Positions 5,986-8,471 of a DNA stretch of 8,471 bases are shown here, piece after piece. The notes under the pieces were generated by a model. It worked only from the letters and a program-made list of their open reading frames with translations. It did not search any database and was not told the origin of the DNA. How positions within the stretch are numbered: the stretch's first letter is position 1; each line of letters opens with the position of its first letter. The stretch is from positions 1-8,471 of the forward strand of contig JAOZIG010000348.1 in NCBI GenBank assembly GCA_026014515.1. The letters are read 5' to 3'. The stretch is from Candidatus Bathyarchaeota archaeon (GTDB taxonomy: Archaea > Thermoproteota > Bathyarchaeia > TCS64). A program made the position numbers and the translations under genes.

Positions 5986-6033
5986 ATTACTCCATTCTGA
6001 GTATATGTTACTACTTTTGGATGGTAAGTTTAT

Positions 6034-6064
6034 CTCTTATAAATCCTCTTATCTAACCTCTTAC
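6034..6064. repeat. Three direct repeats CTCTTA(T/C) at exact 12-bp period; operator candidate
   Basis: CTCTTAT at 6034-6040, CTCTTAT at 6046-6052 and CTCTTAC at 6058-6064, each separated by five unrelated bases. The array runs from the TATA element to the predicted transcription start of the TrmB-like gene, so a bound protein would block initiation. The repeat is seen directly; operator function is inference. Confidence 0.6.
6036..6043 (+). promoter_or_regulatory. Box A (TATA element) of the TrmB-like gene
   Basis: CTTATAAA matches the archaeal box A consensus well. A start of transcription about 26 bases downstream (near 6066) leaves a leader of some 16 bases that contains the AGGTGA ribosome-binding site. 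Confidence 0.6.
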
Positions 6065-6071
6065 TACAAAA

Positions 6072-6076
6072 GGTGA
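6072..6076 (+). promoter_or_regulatory. Shine-Dalgarno deciding the TrmB-like start
   Basis: GGTGA with a five-base spacer to ATG 6082. The in-frame GTG at 6073 lies inside this element and is therefore unlikely to be the start. Confidence 0.65.
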
Positions 6077-6081
6077 GTAAC

Positions 6082-6918
6082 ATGGAACCCCAGATCAACC
6101 AAGTGAAATTCCAGCTAACCAACATGGGACTCAACGAGTACCAAGCATCAGCACTAGCACACCTCATGTTCCTAGGAGAAACAAAAGCAACAACCTTGAG
6201 TAAATCAAGCGGAGTCCCAAACGCACGAATATACGGTGTCCTCGATGAACTCAGCCAGAAAGGATTGATCATCATCAGACCCGGGAGACCAGCTCTTTAT
6301 GCTCCATTGACGCCCCAGGAGATAGCTGACGCATTGGAGACAGCGACCCGTGAGGATATCAGGCGAGAACTCACGATAATCCAATCCTATAGGGGTGAGT
6401 TTGAGAATGCCTCAGAGAAGGTGTTCATGAAGGCGGGTACATCTGAGCAGCGTACAAGCCTCATCAGGATAATCAGCGTGGGGGAGGTAAGTCTGGAAGA
6501 GACGAAAAAGCTCTACAGGCAGGCAAAGAATATGTTGTTGATCTCTACTCGCGCCATGGAGTATTTTGATGAGGTTAAGGATGAGTTGCTTGGGGCTTAT
6601 GAGCGGGGCGTTGATGTACGTATGCTGATGAGGAAACCTGTCTCTTTGAGCAGTGAGGATGCTGAAAAGCAGAAAGAGACTATCGCTGAGCTCAGAGGGC
6701 TTATTGGCGATGATTTCAAGATGAGGTTCAGTGATGCGGTGGAGATCAGAGGCTGTATCATTGACCATGAGACTGGTGGAAAGGCGTTATTCTTGGTGGA
6801 AGAGGAAGGTGTACCATTGTTCCTCCGTGAAGCCGCATTAACCGCTCACCCAGGTGTAGCTAAGGCGCTGGGTAGTATGTTTGAGTTGAAGTGGCGTAGC
6901 GACTCAGAGGCAGCCTAA
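6082..6918 (+). CDS. TrmB-family transcriptional regulator (winged HTH plus PLD-like sensor domain)
   Basis: A 278-residue regulator. Residues about 8-75 form the TrmB winged helix-turn-helix, with MGLNEYQASALAHLMFLGE, recognition-helix region SKSSGVPNARIYGVLDELSQKGL and wing RPGRPALYAP. A helical linker (77-112, likely coiled-coil dimerisation) follows, then a phospholipase-D-like domain (about 133-270) with RGVDVRMLMRKP and EIRGCIIDHETGGKALFLVEEEG. The PLD catalytic HxK motif is not seen, so this domain should sense rather than hydrolyse. Known TrmB proteins bind sugars or other small ligands and repress or activate sugar genes; the ligand here is unknown. ATG 6082 is set by GGTGA five bases upstream. 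It is divergent from the sqdB operon and followed 42 bases later by the RDD gene. Control of the neighbouring operon and autoregulation through the repeats at 6034-6064 are plausible inferences. Confidence 0.92.
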   Translation: MEPQINQVKFQLTNMGLNEYQASALAHLMFLGETKATTLSKSSGVPNARIYGVLDELSQKGLIIIRPGRPALYAPLTPQEIADALETATREDIRRELTIIQSYRGEFENASEKVFMKAGTSEQRTSLIRIISVGEVSLEETKKLYRQAKNMLLISTRAMEYFDEVKDELLGAYERGVDVRMLMRKPVSLSSEDAEKQKETIAELRGLIGDDFKMRFSDAVEIRGCIIDHETGGKALFLVEEEGVPLFLREAALTAHPGVAKALGSMFELKWRSDSEAA

Positions 6919-6960
6919 TCCCTTTTAACCAGTTGTCCATCAGATTCCTGTAGACTATAG

Positions 6961-8001
6961 ATGCCTAGATGCAGTAAATGCGGCGAACGCAACGATCCCA
7001 ACGATGTTTATTGCTGGAGATGTGGAGCAAGACTTCCAGCGGATTACCGGGTCGAGGGTTTTGATGCATTGCTTAGTGATTTCAGGGTTCAGAGCCTCTG
7101 GGCTCTCAGGTTATTCGCGTACCTCATTGACATGTTAATCGTTGGCGTATTGTCTTCACTTCTATCTGTATTCGCTTTTCTGCCCTTGCTGATTGGTTCT
7201 TTGTTTGGTGGCAACTGGACTTGGAGGGGTATCTGGGCTTTGCCATTGTATCTTGGTTTGGCTCAGGTGGTTTACTCTGTTATACTGGAGTGGATATATG
7301 GTGCTACATTTGGGAAACAGATTCTTGGGTTGATGGTTCTCTCAAGAAACAGTGGCAAACCCGGATTGTACAGTATCTTTATTCGTAATATCTCTAAGGC
7401 GCACTGGGTTTTGCTGGTGATTGATTTCATAGGTGGGGTGGTAACCACTCATGTTCCCCGTGACAAATATCTTGACAAGATCAGCGGAACCTATGTGACT
7501 CATAGCGGAAAAGGCATCAATATTCCCTTTATTCCCCGTCCTAAGGTAATCGTATCTGATTCGCGGGAGATTATTCCCCTTGATGATATACGCAAGTTTG
7601 ATCCCTTCTCGATTGTGAATTTCGGTGTCTTCCTGGTTGTCACAGCTACCATCATCATGAATACGCCATCAACCATTGGTGCGCTGATTGGATGGATCGC
7701 GTCCATCCCGGAGGCAGGTTTGACTGCTCCTCCTAATGTGTTGCTTCAGGCAGCTTACTGGTTCTACATGGCGATGGGTATTTGGGGTATTGTCGCCGGT
7801 GTGCTCAGATATTTGCTACGTATCTATCCACTGAAGTCGGTGCAGGAGGTATTCAATGGAGCCTTCAGTTTGGTGCTAGCTGTTTTTATCCGGTTCTATA
7901 TGCAGGGCGTATTCAACTTCACATATTTTGTGAGTAGTGTGATTATTTTCTTTGTTGCTCAGATCATTTTTGGGGTATTCTATTGGCGATACTCTGAGTA
8001 A
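6961..8001 (+). CDS. Zinc-ribbon/RDD-family multi-pass membrane protein of unknown function
   Basis: A 346-residue integral membrane protein. It starts with a small cytoplasmic zinc ribbon (C4-x2-C7-x10-C18-x2-C21). An RDD domain follows at about 44-180, with the signature R50-x6-D57 (RLFAYLID), two long hydrophobic segments (about 48-82 and 88-113), GATFGKQILGLMVL, and the closing DKISGTYV. A polar stretch (181-213) leads to a C-terminal part with about four more membrane segments (near 216-234, 238-250, 262-287 and 300-342) that I do not recognise as a named domain. RDD proteins are suspected transporters or membrane accessory proteins, but function is mostly undefined. ATG 6961 has no clear Shine-Dalgarno; a T-rich element (CTTTTAA, around 6923) may give its own near-leaderless transcript. 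Otherwise it follows the TrmB-like gene with a 42-base gap in the same direction and is itself followed by an epimerase. Confidence 0.85.
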   Translation: MPRCSKCGERNDPNDVYCWRCGARLPADYRVEGFDALLSDFRVQSLWALRLFAYLIDMLIVGVLSSLLSVFAFLPLLIGSLFGGNWTWRGIWALPLYLGLAQVVYSVILEWIYGATFGKQILGLMVLSRNSGKPGLYSIFIRNISKAHWVLLVIDFIGGVVTTHVPRDKYLDKISGTYVTHSGKGINIPFIPRPKVIVSDSREIIPLDDIRKFDPFSIVNFGVFLVVTATIIMNTPSTIGALIGWIASIPEAGLTAPPNVLLQAAYWFYMAMGIWGIVAGVLRYLLRIYPLKSVQEVFNGAFSLVLAVFIRFYMQGVFNFTYFVSSVIIFFVAQIIFGVFYWRYSE

Positions 8002-8039
8002 TCATTTAACGTAGAACCCCAACATATTCTGGAACACAC

Positions 8040-8471
8040 TTGAAGGCACTAGTAACTGGAGGCGCAGGGTTCATAGGAAGTCACATAGTTGACCATCTCA
8101 TCGAGAAGGGTAAACCTGTTCGTGTTATAGACAACCTAACATCAGGGAGTATGGATAATCTAGCCCAGTGGCGTGACCATGGTTTATTCGAGTTCGTTGA
8201 GGCAGATCTGCTGGACAAGGAAACCCTATTTGATGTGGTTAAAGGCTGTGATAAGGTCTATCATCTTGCCGCCAACCCTGAGGTGAACGCCAAGAAAGCA
8301 TCCCCAGATGAACACTTCAAGCAGAATATCGAGGCAACCTTCAATCTTCTAGAGGCCATGAGGAGTAGTGGTGAACAGAGGTTCATTGCTTTTGCATCTA
8401 CTAGTACTGTTTATGGTGAGGCCATGCAGTTACCGACTCGGGAAGACTATGGGCCTTTGGTGCCTATTTCA
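8040..8471 (+). CDS. NAD-dependent sugar-nucleotide epimerase/dehydratase (extended SDR), 3'-truncated by window edge
   Basis: From TTG at 8040 an open frame of 144 codons runs to the window end without a stop. The product begins MKALVTGGAGFIGSHIVDHL, the N-terminal NAD-binding loop of UDP-glucose 4-epimerase-like enzymes, followed by VIDNLTSGSMDNL (29-41), the ADLLD acidic motif (55-59), VYHLAANPEV and ASTSTVYGEAMQLP carrying the catalytic Ser/Thr. The Tyr-x3-Lys would lie just beyond the cut. No ATG exists near the proper N-terminus, so TTG is the start; only a weak CTGGA precedes it. It sits 38 bases after the RDD gene, probably co-transcribed. It resembles but is clearly distinct from the epimerase at 3838-4776 and is the third sugar-nucleotide SDR in the window, which strengthens the view of a surface-glycan locus. 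Exact substrate is unknown. Confidence 0.9.
   Translation, partial: MKALVTGGAGFIGSHIVDHLIEKGKPVRVIDNLTSGSMDNLAQWRDHGLFEFVEADLLDKETLFDVVKGCDKVYHLAANPEVNAKKASPDEHFKQNIEATFNLLEAMRSSGEQRFIAFASTSTVYGEAMQLPTREDYGPLVPIS

Larger units (their letters stand above)
5976..6081. promoter_or_regulatory. Divergent promoter region between sqdB operon (-) and TrmB-like gene (+)
   Basis: 106 bases holding a nearly self-complementary TATA element (CTTATAAA, 6036-6043) that could serve either direction, further AT-rich candidates for the minus strand (around 6025-6034 and 5999-6009), a direct-repeat array at 6034-6064 and the two Shine-Dalgarno sites. The layout of regulator and divergent target suggests local control of the operon. 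Confidence 0.6.

Noticed and set aside
6412..6768. Minus-strand frame of 118 codons opposite the TrmB-like gene
   Set aside because: The plus strand encodes a recognisable sensor domain here. The reverse frame shows no domain and has no promoter or ribosome-binding site.
1..8471. CRISPR arrays, insertion sequences, tRNA or rRNA genes
   Set aside because: No regularly spaced long repeats, transposase motifs, terminal inverted repeats or recognisable RNA-gene sequences were seen. Coding density is high throughout.

Overview
The window looks like chromosomal DNA of an uncultured or poorly studied archaeon. The evidence is a TrmB-type regulator with a phospholipase-D-like sensor domain, a stand-alone Lrp/AsnC ligand-binding domain, a thiolase coupled to a DUF35 zinc-ribbon/OB protein, a UDP-sulfoquinovose synthase of the SqdB/Agl3 family, box A (TATA) promoters, Shine-Dalgarno sequences of the GGTGA/GGAGG type, and several TTG or GTG starts. 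The phylum cannot be fixed from the sequence alone. Asgard lineages such as Thorarchaeota, or Bathyarchaeia-like groups, are reasonable guesses.

Left part (1-2608), acyl-CoA metabolism: the 3' end of a crotonase-family enoyl-CoA hydratase (+) meets, tail to tail, a minus-strand two-gene unit of an SCP2/archaeal-type thiolase followed by a DUF35 protein. A 176-188 bp divergent promoter region separates the thiolase from a small Lrp/AsnC-type ligand-binding protein (+).

Middle part (2617-5975), the most distinctive region: a minus-strand operon running UDP-sulfoquinovose synthase, UDP-glucose-4-epimerase-like SDR, DPM-synthase-like family 2 glycosyltransferase, adenylylsulfate (APS) kinase. 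This joins synthesis of a sulfonated sugar nucleotide, nucleotide-sugar remodelling, sugar transfer and sulfate activation. It suggests a pathway for a sulfonated or sulfated glycan or lipid.

Right part (6082-8471), plus strand, divergent from the operon: a TrmB-like regulator, a zinc-ribbon/RDD multi-pass membrane protein, and a second NAD-dependent sugar epimerase starting at TTG 8040 and cut off by the window end. The 106-bp divergent region between regulator and operon holds a near-symmetric box A and three CTCTTA(T/C) direct repeats spaced exactly 12 bp, a good operator candidate.

No rRNA, tRNA, CRISPR, insertion sequence or attachment site was seen. The only gene-free stretches are short (under 200 bp) and are described as promoter regions.
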